A stretch of 64,000 nucleotides of DNA from Sphingobacterium sp. GVS05A (GTDB lineage: Bacteria; Bacteroidota; Bacteroidia; Sphingobacteriales; Sphingobacteriaceae): NCBI RefSeq assembly GCF_019969845.1, contig NZ_JAHXYR010000002.1, forward strand, positions 372,001 through 436,000, read 5' to 3'. The notes beneath the pieces were generated by a model. It ran no database searches, was not told where the DNA came from, and was given only the letters and a program-made list of their open reading frames with translations. Positions 1 through 8,307 of the stretch are shown here, piece by piece. Made by a program: the position numbers and the translations under genes. How positions within the stretch are numbered: position 1 is the first letter of the stretch; every line of letters starts with the position of its first letter.

Positions 1-778
1 TATAACTATTCAAGATGATAGCCAGTATAAATAATCCGATAAAATAAGGAATTTTAATCCGTGTACCCTTGGTATTAAAAGCAAGCGCACTCAGCAAAGA
101 AATAGGAATAATCCATAGCGCCCGCGTTAACTTAACAGTCGTTGCTACCTGGAGGGCCTCTGTGCCGTATTTACTTGCCGCACCTACCACAGAACTCGTA
201 TCCTGTATTGCAACCGCACACCAAAGTCCAAATTGTGTCTGGGAGAGATCTAGGGCACGGCCGATGACTGGAAATACAAACAAAGCAAGCGCATTCAAAA
301 CGAAGATAGTTCCCAAAGCGACACTGATCTGCTTTTCATTGGCTTTCACAGTGGGCGAAACCGCCGCAATTGCACTTCCGCCGCAGATGGCCGTTCCTAC
401 GGTGATGAGATAAGCTGTCAATTTTTCCAGTTTTAATAATTTTCCCAATATGTACCCCAGGGACAATGTCCCAATAATAGAAATAACGGTCAGTAAAAAC
501 CCGTCTTTGCCTGTCTGAATAGCGGAGTCAATATGCATACCGAATCCCAAACCAACAACAGAAAGCTGTAAAAGAATTTGTGTGGCTTTGTGATTAACAG
601 CCAAAAAGGGGTGCCCGATCCATTGGGCAACAATAATCCCCAGCAATAGCGCCAGAGGAGCTGATACGACTGGTGTCAGACATAAGATAAGCAAGAGGAT
701 AAAGATGATTTCCCGGATAGTAATTTTTTTGTTGAGTATATGCTTGTATCGCATGGTGGGAGTCACTTTTTTGTACAT
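1..778 (-). CDS. YeiH/UPF0324-family putative sulfate exporter, 3' end cut by window edge
   Basis: Reading the minus strand from the ATG at 776-778 gives about 259 residues without a stop, so the C-terminus lies beyond the left edge. The product is a very hydrophobic multi-pass inner-membrane protein. It carries the family segments GLGFGMHID, a glycine-rich TAICGGSAIAA stretch and AIQDTSSVVGAA, typical of YeiH/YadS-like proteins (Pfam Cons_hypoth698), often annotated as putative sulfate exporters. An in-frame ATG at 752-754 is an alternative start. The substrate is unproven. Short open frames on the opposite strand and in a shifted frame at 594-800 are shadows of this gene. Confidence 0.85.
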   Translation of the reverse strand, partial: MYKKVTPTMRYKHILNKKITIREIIFILLLILCLTPVVSAPLALLLGIIVAQWIGHPFLAVNHKATQILLQLSVVGLGFGMHIDSAIQTGKDGFLLTVISIIGTLSLGYILGKLLKLEKLTAYLITVGTAICGGSAIAAVSPTVKANEKQISVALGTIFVLNALALFVFPVIGRALDLSQTQFGLWCAVAIQDTSSVVGAASKYGTEALQVATTVKLTRALWIIPISLLSALAFNTKGTRIKIPYFIGLFILAIILNSY

Positions 779-1127
779 GATTTGTGTTTTGATCTAGCAC
801 AAAATTGAATAACTTTTATTTATCAATAAAACTACAAATACTAATAAGTCATAACTATACATTATACACTATAAAAACATCGAAAAAGAGTTCAACCTGT
901 AAATGTGGATTGCACAGCCATCCGAATCAAATGTGGCCTCGATATTTGTTTGAAGAATATGAGAATCAAATACGATCAATAAAGATAAATCCATGGGTTC
1001 AATGAAATCACACTTATAACAGTCCATATTTCGGTATTGGCATTCCAATTGGAAAATAATAAGTACACATGGAAGATCCAAGATAAATCACTATATTTCA
1101 ATAAGATTCAAATAAAATAAATAAACG
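779..1127. other. AT-rich intergenic gap with no convincing gene
   Basis: About 350 bases between the divergent YeiH-like and VOC genes. Two overlapping open frames (805-1005 plus, 869-1081 minus) have no family resemblance and ordinary intergenic AT-rich composition, so I do not call them. The stretch probably carries both promoters, but I see no clean TTTG-N19-TAnnTTTG pair. Confidence 0.5.
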
Positions 1128-1487
1128 ATGAGACTAACTGCGATACACCCCAAATTACCGATGCGCGACAAAGCTGTCACAAGTGATTTTTACTTCGGTC
1201 AGCTGGGCTTCATACCTTGTGGCACCGAAGATTATGAAGGATATCTGATGGTCAAAAAAGATCAGATCGAGATTCATTTTTTTGAATTTAGGGAACTGCC
1301 ACCCGAAGAGAATTATGGCATGATCTATATCCGTACTGATGATATTGATGAGCTTTATCAATCTTTTTTAGCACGTAACATTGCCATCCATCCGAATGGC
1401 AAACTGGAGACCAAACCCTGGGGACAACGTGAGTTTTCGATCCTGGATCCCGACAATAACCTGTTGACGTTTGGACAGGGGGTATAG
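1128..1487 (+). CDS. VOC superfamily protein, bleomycin-resistance/glyoxalase-like
   Basis: A 119-residue protein with the two beta-alpha-beta-beta-beta halves of the vicinal-oxygen-chelate fold. The N-terminal half opens with an AIHPKLPMRDKAVTSDFY-like strand and helix, and the C-terminal half ends in the usual REFSILDPDNNLLTFGQ. The length and ending match small bleomycin-binding or glyoxalase-like proteins, which sequester a drug or act on small metabolites. The order of charged residues is closer to the antibiotic-binding branch than to glyoxalase I, but the ligand cannot be read from the sequence. It is a single-gene unit followed by a strong hairpin. Confidence 0.8.
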   Translation: MRLTAIHPKLPMRDKAVTSDFYFGQLGFIPCGTEDYEGYLMVKKDQIEIHFFEFRELPPEENYGMIYIRTDDIDELYQSFLARNIAIHPNGKLETKPWGQREFSILDPDNNLLTFGQGV

Positions 1488-1603
1488 CACCAAAAGTTTG
1501 TATGTAAAAAGCAGATCTTGTCGTTAAACTGAGTGTTTATCGACGTGGGTCAGTCAGATTCGATAAGAAAATTGCAATAAGAAAGTAGTCTTTATTACAA
1601 AAA

Positions 1604-1646
1604 GCCCGTCTTTATTATACTTGGTTTTAGTATAATAAAGACAGGC
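1604..1646. terminator. Bidirectional hairpin terminator between VOC gene and cysM
   Basis: A 17-bp stem (1604-1620 pairing with 1630-1646, one mismatch) with a 9-base loop lies between the convergent 3' ends of the VOC gene and the cysteine synthase gene. Runs of A/T flank it on both sides. Confidence 0.85.
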
Positions 1647-1686
1647 TCTATAGTTTATATTACGAGTCTATTTGACCTGGCTTAGA

Positions 1687-2559
1687 CTAACCAAATAGGT
1701 CTGAGCTTAAGTAACGGTCACCCCTATCGCATGCGATAAAGACAATGAGACCTTCCTCAATTTCACTGGCAATTTTCAGCGCGCCAGCAAATGCTCCGCC
1801 TGTACTCATACCCGCAAATACTCCTTCGCGTTTCACCAGTTCGCGCGCCAATTCTGTGGCTTCCTGTTGTGAAATATCAATCACACGATCCACACGGCTC
1901 GGATCAAATATCTTTGGCAGATAGGCTTCTGGCCAGCGCCTGATTCCGGGTATAGATGACTCGGGTGTAGGTTGACAACCGACGATCTGTATCTCTGGAT
2001 TTTTCTCCTTAAGGTAAATGGAATTCCCCATAATCGTTCCCGTCGTCCCCATAGCACTCACAAAATGGGAAATTTTCCCATCCGTATCGCGCCATATTTC
2101 TGGCCCGGTTGTTTTGATATGGGCTTTATAGTTATCCGGATTGGCAAATTGGTTTAAGATGTAATAGCCTTCTTTCAACGCTTTCTCCTCGGCATAGTCA
2201 CGACATATTTCCATAGATTCTAAGAGCGTAACCTTCGCACCATAAGCCTCCATGGTCAACGTCCGCTCGCGGGTAGACGATGCGGGCATAACCAGTTCCA
2301 AACTTAAACCATATATTCCGGCAATCATGGCCAGGGCTATGCCTGTATTGCCACTTGTCGCTTCAATAAGCTTGCTTTCTTTTGAAATTTCACCACGCTC
2401 CATCGCCGAGCGTATCATATTTAACGCCGCGCGATCTTTGACTGAGCCGGCAGGATTATTCCCCTCCATCTTTGCAAAGATCCGCACCCTGGGATTCGCA
2501 TGAAATTGGGTAATCTCCACCAGGGGTGTATTGCCTATGGTATCTATAATATTTCCCAT
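1687..2559 (-). CDS. cysM: Cysteine synthase B (O-acetylserine sulfhydrylase)
   Basis: PLP enzyme joining O-acetylserine and sulfide (or thiosulfate) to make cysteine in the cytosol. The 290-residue product shows EGNNPAGSVKDRAA with the PLP lysine at K41, the phosphate-binding SGNTG loop at 69-73, and a CDRGDRYLS C-terminus, which places it with CysM rather than CysK. I start it at the ATG 2557-2559 (MGNIIDTIGNTPL), where the family begins. A longer frame reaching 2652 would overlap the upstream cysE and adds 31 residues with no homology. It lies 8 bp behind cysE, so the two form an operon supplying substrate and enzyme. Confidence 0.95.
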   Translation of the reverse strand: MGNIIDTIGNTPLVEITQFHANPRVRIFAKMEGNNPAGSVKDRAALNMIRSAMERGEISKESKLIEATSGNTGIALAMIAGIYGLSLELVMPASSTRERTLTMEAYGAKVTLLESMEICRDYAEEKALKEGYYILNQFANPDNYKAHIKTTGPEIWRDTDGKISHFVSAMGTTGTIMGNSIYLKEKNPEIQIVGCQPTPESSIPGIRRWPEAYLPKIFDPSRVDRVIDISQQEATELARELVKREGVFAGMSTGGAFAGALKIASEIEEGLIVFIACDRGDRYLSSDLFG

Positions 2560-2567
2560 AAATGTAT

Positions 2568-3383
2568 CTATATGATTGGTTTTGAATCTATAAATTTTGC
2601 AGTTGCCTGGTGGTATACTGTAGTATAAGGTTCGACCGAACTCGTCAACCAAACATTACCACCAATAACTGAATGATGACCTATACGTGTCTCACCGCCC
2701 AAAATAGTCGCTCCGGAATAGATGATGACATGGTCCTCGATTGTTGGATGGCGTTTGACATTCGAAAAGACCTTATCCACACTCAAGGCACCCAACGTAA
2801 CACCTTGGTATAGTTTAACGTAATTACCAATTGTACAAGTCTCTCCGATGACTAGCCCTGTACCATGATCTATGTGAAGATGATGACCAATGGTCGCCCC
2901 TGGATGAATATCAATACCTGTCTTTGAATGGGCATGTTCAGTCAATATCCTTGGAATCAGAGGCACACCTAGACGGTGAAGCTCATTTGCCATTCTGAAA
3001 ATACAGATCGCAAAAAAACCGGGATAGGTGCGTACAACCTCACGCTTATTTTGCGCAGCCGGATCTCCATCCATCAATGCATCAGCATCCCAGCACATCA
3101 GCTCGTACAACACTGGAATACGTTCAAAAAACTGATGGGCCACTTGTGCATGATTGCAATGACCACAGGCTTTTGACTTGCTAAGAAGCTGTTCCAACTC
3201 CAGTTCAAATTGTTCAAAAGCAAGTTTTACATCTTCTACCGATTTCATTTCGCCAGAATTTCGCTCCGGAAAAAGCACATCCAAAATTTTGGTTGCCCAG
3301 CCGCAGATCTTCTTATTGGAAGGCATTTCTAAAACAGCTAATTGCTGCTCATAGATATGTTGATAAAAATCATGCATCTTCAA
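2568..3383 (-). CDS. cysE: Serine O-acetyltransferase
   Basis: Acetylates serine with acetyl-CoA, the committed step to cysteine. The 271-residue protein has an alpha-helical N-terminal half and then left-handed parallel beta-helix hexapeptide repeats from about residue 155. Catalytic residues of the family are visible: Asp158 in DIHPGA and His173 in IDHGTG, followed by VIGETCTIG and the VTLGA loop. The N-terminal domain contains a C-x-x-C pair (KACGHC, residues 73-76). It is first in a two-gene operon with cysM. A TATATTTG -7-like box lies at 3399-3406 on the minus strand, and a perfect inverted repeat sits just upstream (3428-3448). Confidence 0.93.
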   Translation of the reverse strand: MKMHDFYQHIYEQQLAVLEMPSNKKICGWATKILDVLFPERNSGEMKSVEDVKLAFEQFELELEQLLSKSKACGHCNHAQVAHQFFERIPVLYELMCWDADALMDGDPAAQNKREVVRTYPGFFAICIFRMANELHRLGVPLIPRILTEHAHSKTGIDIHPGATIGHHLHIDHGTGLVIGETCTIGNYVKLYQGVTLGALSVDKVFSNVKRHPTIEDHVIIYSGATILGGETRIGHHSVIGGNVWLTSSVEPYTTVYHQATAKFIDSKPII

Positions 3384-3398
3384 AAGTAAATATTAAAA

Positions 3399-3448
3399 CA
3401 AATATACTATACAATATTGATAGATTAAGCCTTATTACCAATAAGGCT
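3399..3448 (-). promoter_or_regulatory. Candidate cysE promoter (-7 box) and upstream inverted repeat
   Basis: The minus strand reads TATATTTG at 3406-3399, which fits the Bacteroidota -7 consensus TAnnTTTG and lies 16 bp before the cysE ATG. A perfect 9-bp inverted repeat, AGCCTTATT / AATAAGGCT with a 3-base spacer, occupies 3428-3448, where the -33 box would be expected. No TTTG -33 box is seen, so an activator binding the repeat is possible. Confidence 0.4.
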
Positions 3449-3578
3449 ACGATTAAATCATTTTTTCTTTCTATTTGAGTTCCAGCCCCGTCCCAAACAT
3501 ATTACCTAAAGCATCGTTGCAACAAGCATTTTTTCATCCTTTTGGCACAAGTCCCATTTGGCGGCCTGACAATGTCTA

Positions 3579-3962
3579 CTAAAGCACCAGGCGCTCAAAC
3601 AAATTTTGCAATGTTGTTTCGGGATCTTCACAGAGTCCGGGATGTGAGGCCGAACACTGGATGACCGTGCTCCGTTTAGCTGTAAGCCAACGAAAACGCT
3701 CCGTGATATCCAGCGCAGCTAGTCTTCCGGCATCTTTATCGCCATTACAGATCCGTTGAAAGGAAGACAGGTGGTTTTCGATTAGTTCCAATTCAATTTT
3801 AGGACAGAGCGCACGCACTTTTTGCTCGTCGATGGCATAGACCATCTTGGCAAAGCGATATTTACGACAGTAGAGCGCAATACCAACATTGATAAATTCC
3901 TCACGCTCTACACGCGGTACCAGTCGCACCACAGCATATTCATATAAGGTTCTTTCTGGCAT
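3579..3962 (-). CDS. DUF3037 family protein
   Basis: A 127-residue protein beginning YEYAVVRLVPRVEREEFINVGIALYC, the recognisable start of DUF3037. The family has no established biochemical function. It overlaps the 3' end of the HipA-like kinase gene by 23 bp, implying translational coupling. This kinase plus DUF3037 arrangement recurs in bacteria, so the two proteins probably act together. No signal peptide or membrane segment is seen, so it is cytosolic. Whether DUF3037 is a substrate, partner or regulator of the kinase is unknown. Confidence 0.8.
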   Translation of the reverse strand: MPERTLYEYAVVRLVPRVEREEFINVGIALYCRKYRFAKMVYAIDEQKVRALCPKIELELIENHLSSFQRICNGDKDAGRLAALDITERFRWLTAKRSTVIQCSASHPGLCEDPETTLQNLFERLVL

Positions 3963-4737
3963 CTTCTATCTGTTTTACAAAAATTGACGAGCTCGCCACA
4001 CGTTGTTTCAAGAATGAAACATACACTTCTCTCGCATCCGCCGCTGACAATTCACGTTCGGAATCCACCAACCATTCGTCTGGCACAACGGCCAATATCT
4101 TACGAAAAACATCCTCCGTAAAAATAGGGCCAAATTCAGCATCTATTTTTTCGACAATGGTCGCATTTTTTAACAACACATGATCTTTAATCTGCACAAA
4201 AGGTTTGTGCGATTGTTCTTCCCAATTTTCCCAGCTGTGGTGAAAATACAGGGACGCGCCATGGTCGATCAACCACAGTTCTTTGTGCCAGATCAACATA
4301 TTGGTATTCCGGACTGTGCGGTCAACATTCATCAACAAGGCATCCAGCCACACAATCTTCGAAGCCTCTTCCGCACCGATCACATCAACATTGGCATCAA
4401 AAGTAATCGCCCCACTCAAAAAATGGAGCCCAAGGTTTTTCCCCACACTAAATTTGAGTAGATCCTGTATTTCTTCATCTGGTTCTGAGCGCCCAAAAGA
4501 TTCATCCAGATGTGCAAAGACGATTTCAGGCACTCTTAATTTTAACAGTCTGGCTAGCTCACCGCCGACCAGTTCAGCAATCAGTGCCTTCGGTCCTTGT
4601 CCTGCTCCTCTAAATTTGATGACATAACTAAAGCCATCATCAGCATCGACCAGCGCCGGCAAAGATCCACCTTCCCGAAATGGCTGAACATATCGGGTAA
4701 TCTCTACCTCGCGAATAATAGGTTGTTGAAAATTCAT
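3940..4737 (-). CDS. HipA-like kinase domain protein (HipA_2 type)
   Basis: A 265-residue cytosolic protein with a protein-kinase-like fold of the HipA family. Lys41 in SYVIKFRG fits the ATP-binding lysine. D139-R-x-x-R-N144 in NVDRTVRNTNML matches the catalytic loop, and Asp158 in LIDHG matches the metal-binding aspartate. It is much shorter than E. coli HipA (about 440 residues) and lacks the N-terminal HipA_N domain. No HipB-like HTH antitoxin lies next to it. The neighbour is instead an overlapping DUF3037 gene. Serine/threonine kinase activity is inferred from motifs; the substrate is unknown. Confidence 0.8.
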   Translation of the reverse strand: MNFQQPIIREVEITRYVQPFREGGSLPALVDADDGFSYVIKFRGAGQGPKALIAELVGGELARLLKLRVPEIVFAHLDESFGRSEPDEEIQDLLKFSVGKNLGLHFLSGAITFDANVDVIGAEEASKIVWLDALLMNVDRTVRNTNMLIWHKELWLIDHGASLYFHHSWENWEEQSHKPFVQIKDHVLLKNATIVEKIDAEFGPIFTEDVFRKILAVVPDEWLVDSERELSAADAREVYVSFLKQRVASSSIFVKQIEDARKNLI

Positions 4738-4914
4738 GAATTTCTATTTTCTTGCTGTTCAAAGTTGACAATCAACTCTGCGCATAATATCAAATTAAGA
4801 TAAAGTTAGTTTTAAAACCTTTAATGGCCGAAAAATCGCAAATATTTATTTAAATTTCAGCAAAATAGCGCAAATTGTACATTCATTTGACCATCAGAAG
4901 TACTATTTTCTAAT

Positions 4915-4922
4915 TATATTTG
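4915..4922 (+). promoter_or_regulatory. Candidate -7 box of the DUF1599 cluster
   Basis: TATATTTG at 4915-4922 matches TAnnTTTG. A TTTG at 4886-4889 is 25 bp upstream, slightly longer than the usual 17-23 bp spacing. Transcription would begin near 4928, about 40 bases before the ATG at 4968. Confidence 0.5.
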
Positions 4923-4967
4923 TCCTATAATCTCGACTTGTTTAATCAAGTTCTTTTCAAAAGCGAT

Positions 4968-5510
4968 ATGGATACTATTCAGGAATATAACAGTGTGATC
5001 AAGCACTGTCAAGATTTATTTATAAAAAAAACAAAAGATTATGGCACAGCATGGCGGATCATGCGTCTGTCTTCCATTACCGACCAGATTTATATCAAGG
5101 CACAACGCATACGTACACTCGAGGTCAAAAAAGTATCCAAGGTTGGAGAGGGTGTCGTGGACGAATACATCGGTATTATCAATTATTGTATTATGGCTAT
5201 GATCCAGATTGATCTAGGTGAAGATGGGGAGGAAAACCTTGATTCCACCTTTGTCAATCAAAAATATACCGAAAAAGTAACGGAAACCAGAGACCTCATG
5301 CTGGCCAAAAATCATGATTACGGTGAGGCTTGGCGTGATATGCGTGTTTCTTCAATGACAGATTTGATCCTAATGAAAATTCATCGGGTCAAACAGATCG
5401 AGGACAATGATGGCCAAACCATTGTTTCCGAAGGCATTCACGCCAATTACCAGGATATGCTCAACTACGCAGTTTTTGCGTTAATTAAATTAGGACTAGC
5501 ACAACAATAA
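4968..5510 (+). CDS. DUF1599 protein, two tandem copies
   Basis: A 180-residue cytosolic protein built from two similar halves. Each has a D-Y-G-x-(A/S)-W-R-x-M-R-x-S-S core, at about residues 24-36 and 111-123 from the ATG used here. This is the duplicated DUF1599 (also called nucleotide modification-associated) arrangement; its function is not established. I start at ATG 4968 rather than the in-frame TTG at 4920, because that TTG is the last three bases of a TATATTTG promoter box. The gene begins a forward cluster with the DoxX-type gene 7 bp downstream. Confidence 0.8.
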   Translation: MDTIQEYNSVIKHCQDLFIKKTKDYGTAWRIMRLSSITDQIYIKAQRIRTLEVKKVSKVGEGVVDEYIGIINYCIMAMIQIDLGEDGEENLDSTFVNQKYTEKVTETRDLMLAKNHDYGEAWRDMRVSSMTDLILMKIHRVKQIEDNDGQTIVSEGIHANYQDMLNYAVFALIKLGLAQQ

Positions 5511-5517
5511 TCGGATA

Positions 5518-6702
5518 ATGACAGCAGCACAACAGACAACAAAGACAAATTACCTTTTAGGTTTTTGCCGCATTTTCACTGGACTTCTTTTTATTTTCTC
5601 TGGATTTATCAAAGCCAATGACCCTACTGGTTTCGGCTATAAACTACAGGAATATTTTGAGGTATTCCACCTGACTGCGTTCAATGAATACGCGACCGCT
5701 ATTGCTGTAGTGATCTGTGGTTTTGAAATCCTTTTAGGTGCCCTATTGTTGTTTGGTGTCTATGCCAATTTAGTGGCTTGGGGATTACTGTTATTGATCC
5801 TATTTTTCACCTTTTTGACATTTTATTCCGCGTTTTTCGAAGTTGTCACCTCCTGTGGATGTTTCGGCGACGCCATTCCACTGACCCCTTGGCAATCTTT
5901 TTCCAAAGATCTGGTGTTATTGGTCTTGATTCTGATCATCTTTTTTTATCACAAACAGATTCGGTCTATTATCAAAGGTTCTGGCAATCAATTTGTTGTC
6001 ACATTGATTACAGCTATTGTTTCCTTGGGTATCGGAGTATATACGGTCAACTATCTTCCTTTTATAGATTTCTTACCCTATAAAATTGGTAATAACCTCC
6101 CTTCGCTGATGGTTCTTCCGGAGGGAAAAGAAGCTGATGTCTTTGAGCAGCTCTATACTATGAAAAACAAAAAGACAGGTGAGACCAAGAAAGTCAATGA
6201 CAAAATCTATATGGCGGATAAGCTATGGGAGGACGAATCATGGGAAATCATCGGCGAGCCGGAAAGCAGACTTGTCAAAAAAGGATATGATATTCCTATT
6301 CCCGACTTATTGATCACGGACGCCGACGGTGCTGATCATACACAGGAGATCATCAACAACCCCTATTATAATGTTATCATTGTCGCGAAGGATCTTTCGT
6401 CTACCAATATAGATGCCCTCCAGAAAATCAATCAGACGGTGACACAGATGACCAAAGATTACAATGGTCTTCGTGTTGTCCTACTGACTGCCTCTGCATC
6501 CAAAGATGCACAATACCTGAGTGACAAGATGCAATTGATTGCTGAAATATACTATGCGGATTTAATTCCATTAAAAAGCATGGTCAGAGCCAATCCGGGG
6601 GTGATCTTATTAAAAGGTGGAAATGTAATGGGCAAATGGCATTACAATAATTTCCCGGATGCAAAAACGATCGAAGACAATTTTTTAAGTAAGGACAAAT
6701 AG
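5518..6702 (+). CDS. DoxX/MauE-type membrane protein of the BT_3928 family
   Basis: A 394-residue protein with about five hydrophobic helices in the first 180 residues and a soluble C-terminal half. The membrane part contains SGFIKANDP near the start and a CGCFGD motif after the third helix, typical of DoxX/MauE-like proteins that handle redox or thiol chemistry. The C-terminal region resembles the periplasmic domain of BT_3928 homologues. It sits 7 bp after the DUF1599 gene and 6 bp before aroK, so the genes are probably co-transcribed. The precise role is unknown. Confidence 0.8.
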   Translation: MTAAQQTTKTNYLLGFCRIFTGLLFIFSGFIKANDPTGFGYKLQEYFEVFHLTAFNEYATAIAVVICGFEILLGALLLFGVYANLVAWGLLLLILFFTFLTFYSAFFEVVTSCGCFGDAIPLTPWQSFSKDLVLLVLILIIFFYHKQIRSIIKGSGNQFVVTLITAIVSLGIGVYTVNYLPFIDFLPYKIGNNLPSLMVLPEGKEADVFEQLYTMKNKKTGETKKVNDKIYMADKLWEDESWEIIGEPESRLVKKGYDIPIPDLLITDADGADHTQEIINNPYYNVIIVAKDLSSTNIDALQKINQTVTQMTKDYNGLRVVLLTASASKDAQYLSDKMQLIAEIYYADLIPLKSMVRANPGVILLKGGNVMGKWHYNNFPDAKTIEDNFLSKDK

Positions 6703-6708
6703 AATAAT

Positions 6709-7224
6709 ATGCCTAAACCTATATTTTTGATTGGCTATATGGGCAGTGGAAAGACTACACTGGGAAAAAAGTTGGCCAACAAATTAGATTTACCTTTTAT
6801 CGACACTGACGAAGAAATCGTGAAGCAGATCGGCATGAGCATTACCGAATATTTTGGCGAACATGGTGAAGCAGCCTTTCGAGAACTTGAGCGTGAGCAG
6901 ATCCGTAAATTTGCAGACAACTATGCCGTTATATCCACGGGTGGTGGCGCTCCATGTTTTTTTGACAACATGGATTGGATCAGAGCCAATGGTTATGCAG
7001 TATATCTACAAATGACCCCAAAAGCATTATTTGATCGTCTGTCACAATCAAAATTACACAAAAGACCTATTCTAATCGGTAAATCACCGGAAGAACTACG
7101 GGCCTTTATCGAAGAGAAATTAACAGAACGCGAGCCCTACTACAGCCAAGCCCATTTGACAATAGATCAGCTCAACACAACAGTAGAGACTTTAGTTGCC
7201 CTGATCAATCAGCATAATACCTAA
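6709..7224 (+). CDS. aroK: Shikimate kinase
   Basis: Phosphorylates shikimate at the 3-hydroxyl with ATP in aromatic amino acid biosynthesis. The 171-residue length is normal. Visible motifs are the Walker A loop GYMGSGKT (residues 9-16), the shikimate-binding FIDTDEEI (Asp32 and Asp34), FRELE, the GGGA segment of the substrate pocket and an RPIL lid region. It is the third gene of the forward cluster, and no other aro gene is nearby. Confidence 0.95.
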   Translation: MPKPIFLIGYMGSGKTTLGKKLANKLDLPFIDTDEEIVKQIGMSITEYFGEHGEAAFRELEREQIRKFADNYAVISTGGGAPCFFDNMDWIRANGYAVYLQMTPKALFDRLSQSKLHKRPILIGKSPEELRAFIEEKLTEREPYYSQAHLTIDQLNTTVETLVALINQHNT

Positions 7225-7241
7225 TCGTACAATAGTTAATA

Positions 7242-8183
7242 ATGAGCATACGCCCACACTTCTTTTTTTCACTCTTGAGCTGTATACTACTTGTCAGCAG
7301 CTGTTTTCGCCACAGCGGTGATACCGAAGGCTTACCTGTGGGCAAGCGCATTCAGCTGACGGCCGTAGAAGATCTCTATCAATTTCTGACCTATGATGAT
7401 AATCGTTTTCCACTAGTCAGCCTGCATCGTGGTGGCCCCACTTCCGGCTATCCGGAAAATGCATTAGAGACCTTTGCTTACAATGCCGGTCTACAACCTG
7501 TTATTGTGGAGTGTGATGTTCGATTGAGCAAAGATTCTGCATTGGTACTCATGCATGACAATACGCTCAACCGCACCACCACAGGCCGTGGATCTGTCAG
7601 TGAACACACATTGGCCGAACTCAAAAAATTGCGTTTGGTAGACAACAACAAGAAAATAACACCTTACAAGATCCCCACTCTTGATGAAGCACTCGCTTGG
7701 GGAAAAGGAAAGGTCATATTTACGCTAGACATAAAAAATGATGTTCCCTACGAATCGGTGATCAATGTCATCCGTCAGCAACGTGCCGAATCTAGTGTTG
7801 TTATCATCACTTATAGTGCTGGTCAGGCTGGCAAAGTGCATAACCTAGCCGGGGATCTAATGATATCCGCTTCTGTGAAGAACCTCGATGACCTCGCCCG
7901 CCTCAACGAAAAAGATATCCCTGACAATAAGCTGTTAGCCTTCGTGGGCACACGAGAAGCTGATCCTGAGCTTACCAAAGTATTGCATGATCATGGGATT
8001 ATGTGTATTTTGGGCACCCAAGGTAATCTTGACAAACAAGCTACCAAGAAAGGATTTCAATTGTATGCCAGTTTTATTGAACGCGGTGCCGATATCTTGA
8101 GTACCGACCAGCCAAAGGTGGCTGGACGGGCATTAAATTTCTATATCAAAAAAAGAGGGATAACTTCCAAATTTGTGCAGTAA
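7242..8183 (+). CDS. Glycerophosphodiester phosphodiesterase family lipoprotein
   Basis: A 313-residue protein with a lipoprotein signal ending at LVSSC (lipidated Cys21), so it is anchored in the envelope. GDPD TIM-barrel motifs are present: H62-R63 followed by the ENALETF segment (Glu72), the metal ligands Glu90 and Asp92 in ECDVRLSKD, and catalytic His105 in LMHDNTLNRTT. It would cleave glycerophosphodiesters, releasing glycerol-3-phosphate. It starts 17 bp after aroK and closes the forward cluster ahead of a hairpin. Confidence 0.9.
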   Translation: MSIRPHFFFSLLSCILLVSSCFRHSGDTEGLPVGKRIQLTAVEDLYQFLTYDDNRFPLVSLHRGGPTSGYPENALETFAYNAGLQPVIVECDVRLSKDSALVLMHDNTLNRTTTGRGSVSEHTLAELKKLRLVDNNKKITPYKIPTLDEALAWGKGKVIFTLDIKNDVPYESVINVIRQQRAESSVVIITYSAGQAGKVHNLAGDLMISASVKNLDDLARLNEKDIPDNKLLAFVGTREADPELTKVLHDHGIMCILGTQGNLDKQATKKGFQLYASFIERGADILSTDQPKVAGRALNFYIKKRGITSKFVQ

Positions 8184-8218
8184 ATATGTTACTCTCAAAT
8201 AAGACACCTTTCTTAAAA

Positions 8219-8258
8219 AAATCCGCAGCCATCTATTAAAGAAGAAAGCTACGGATTT
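8219..8258. terminator. Weak bidirectional hairpin
   Basis: An imperfect stem of about 11 bp (aaatccgcagc pairing with gctacggattt, one mismatch) lies between the convergent phosphodiesterase and thioredoxin genes. The loop is long (about 18 bases), so efficiency is uncertain. Confidence 0.5.
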
Positions 8259-8307
8259 CATTAGATTTACGCTGTTATCGTAGATTTATGCTATTGTCTT
8301 GGAGCAA

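Noticed and set aside
69..413. 114-residue plus-strand frame
   Set aside because: Lies antisense to the YeiH-like membrane protein, whose minus-strand translation shows clear family motifs.
805..1081. Two overlapping short frames on opposite strands
   Set aside because: No family resemblance, intergenic base composition and no start signals.
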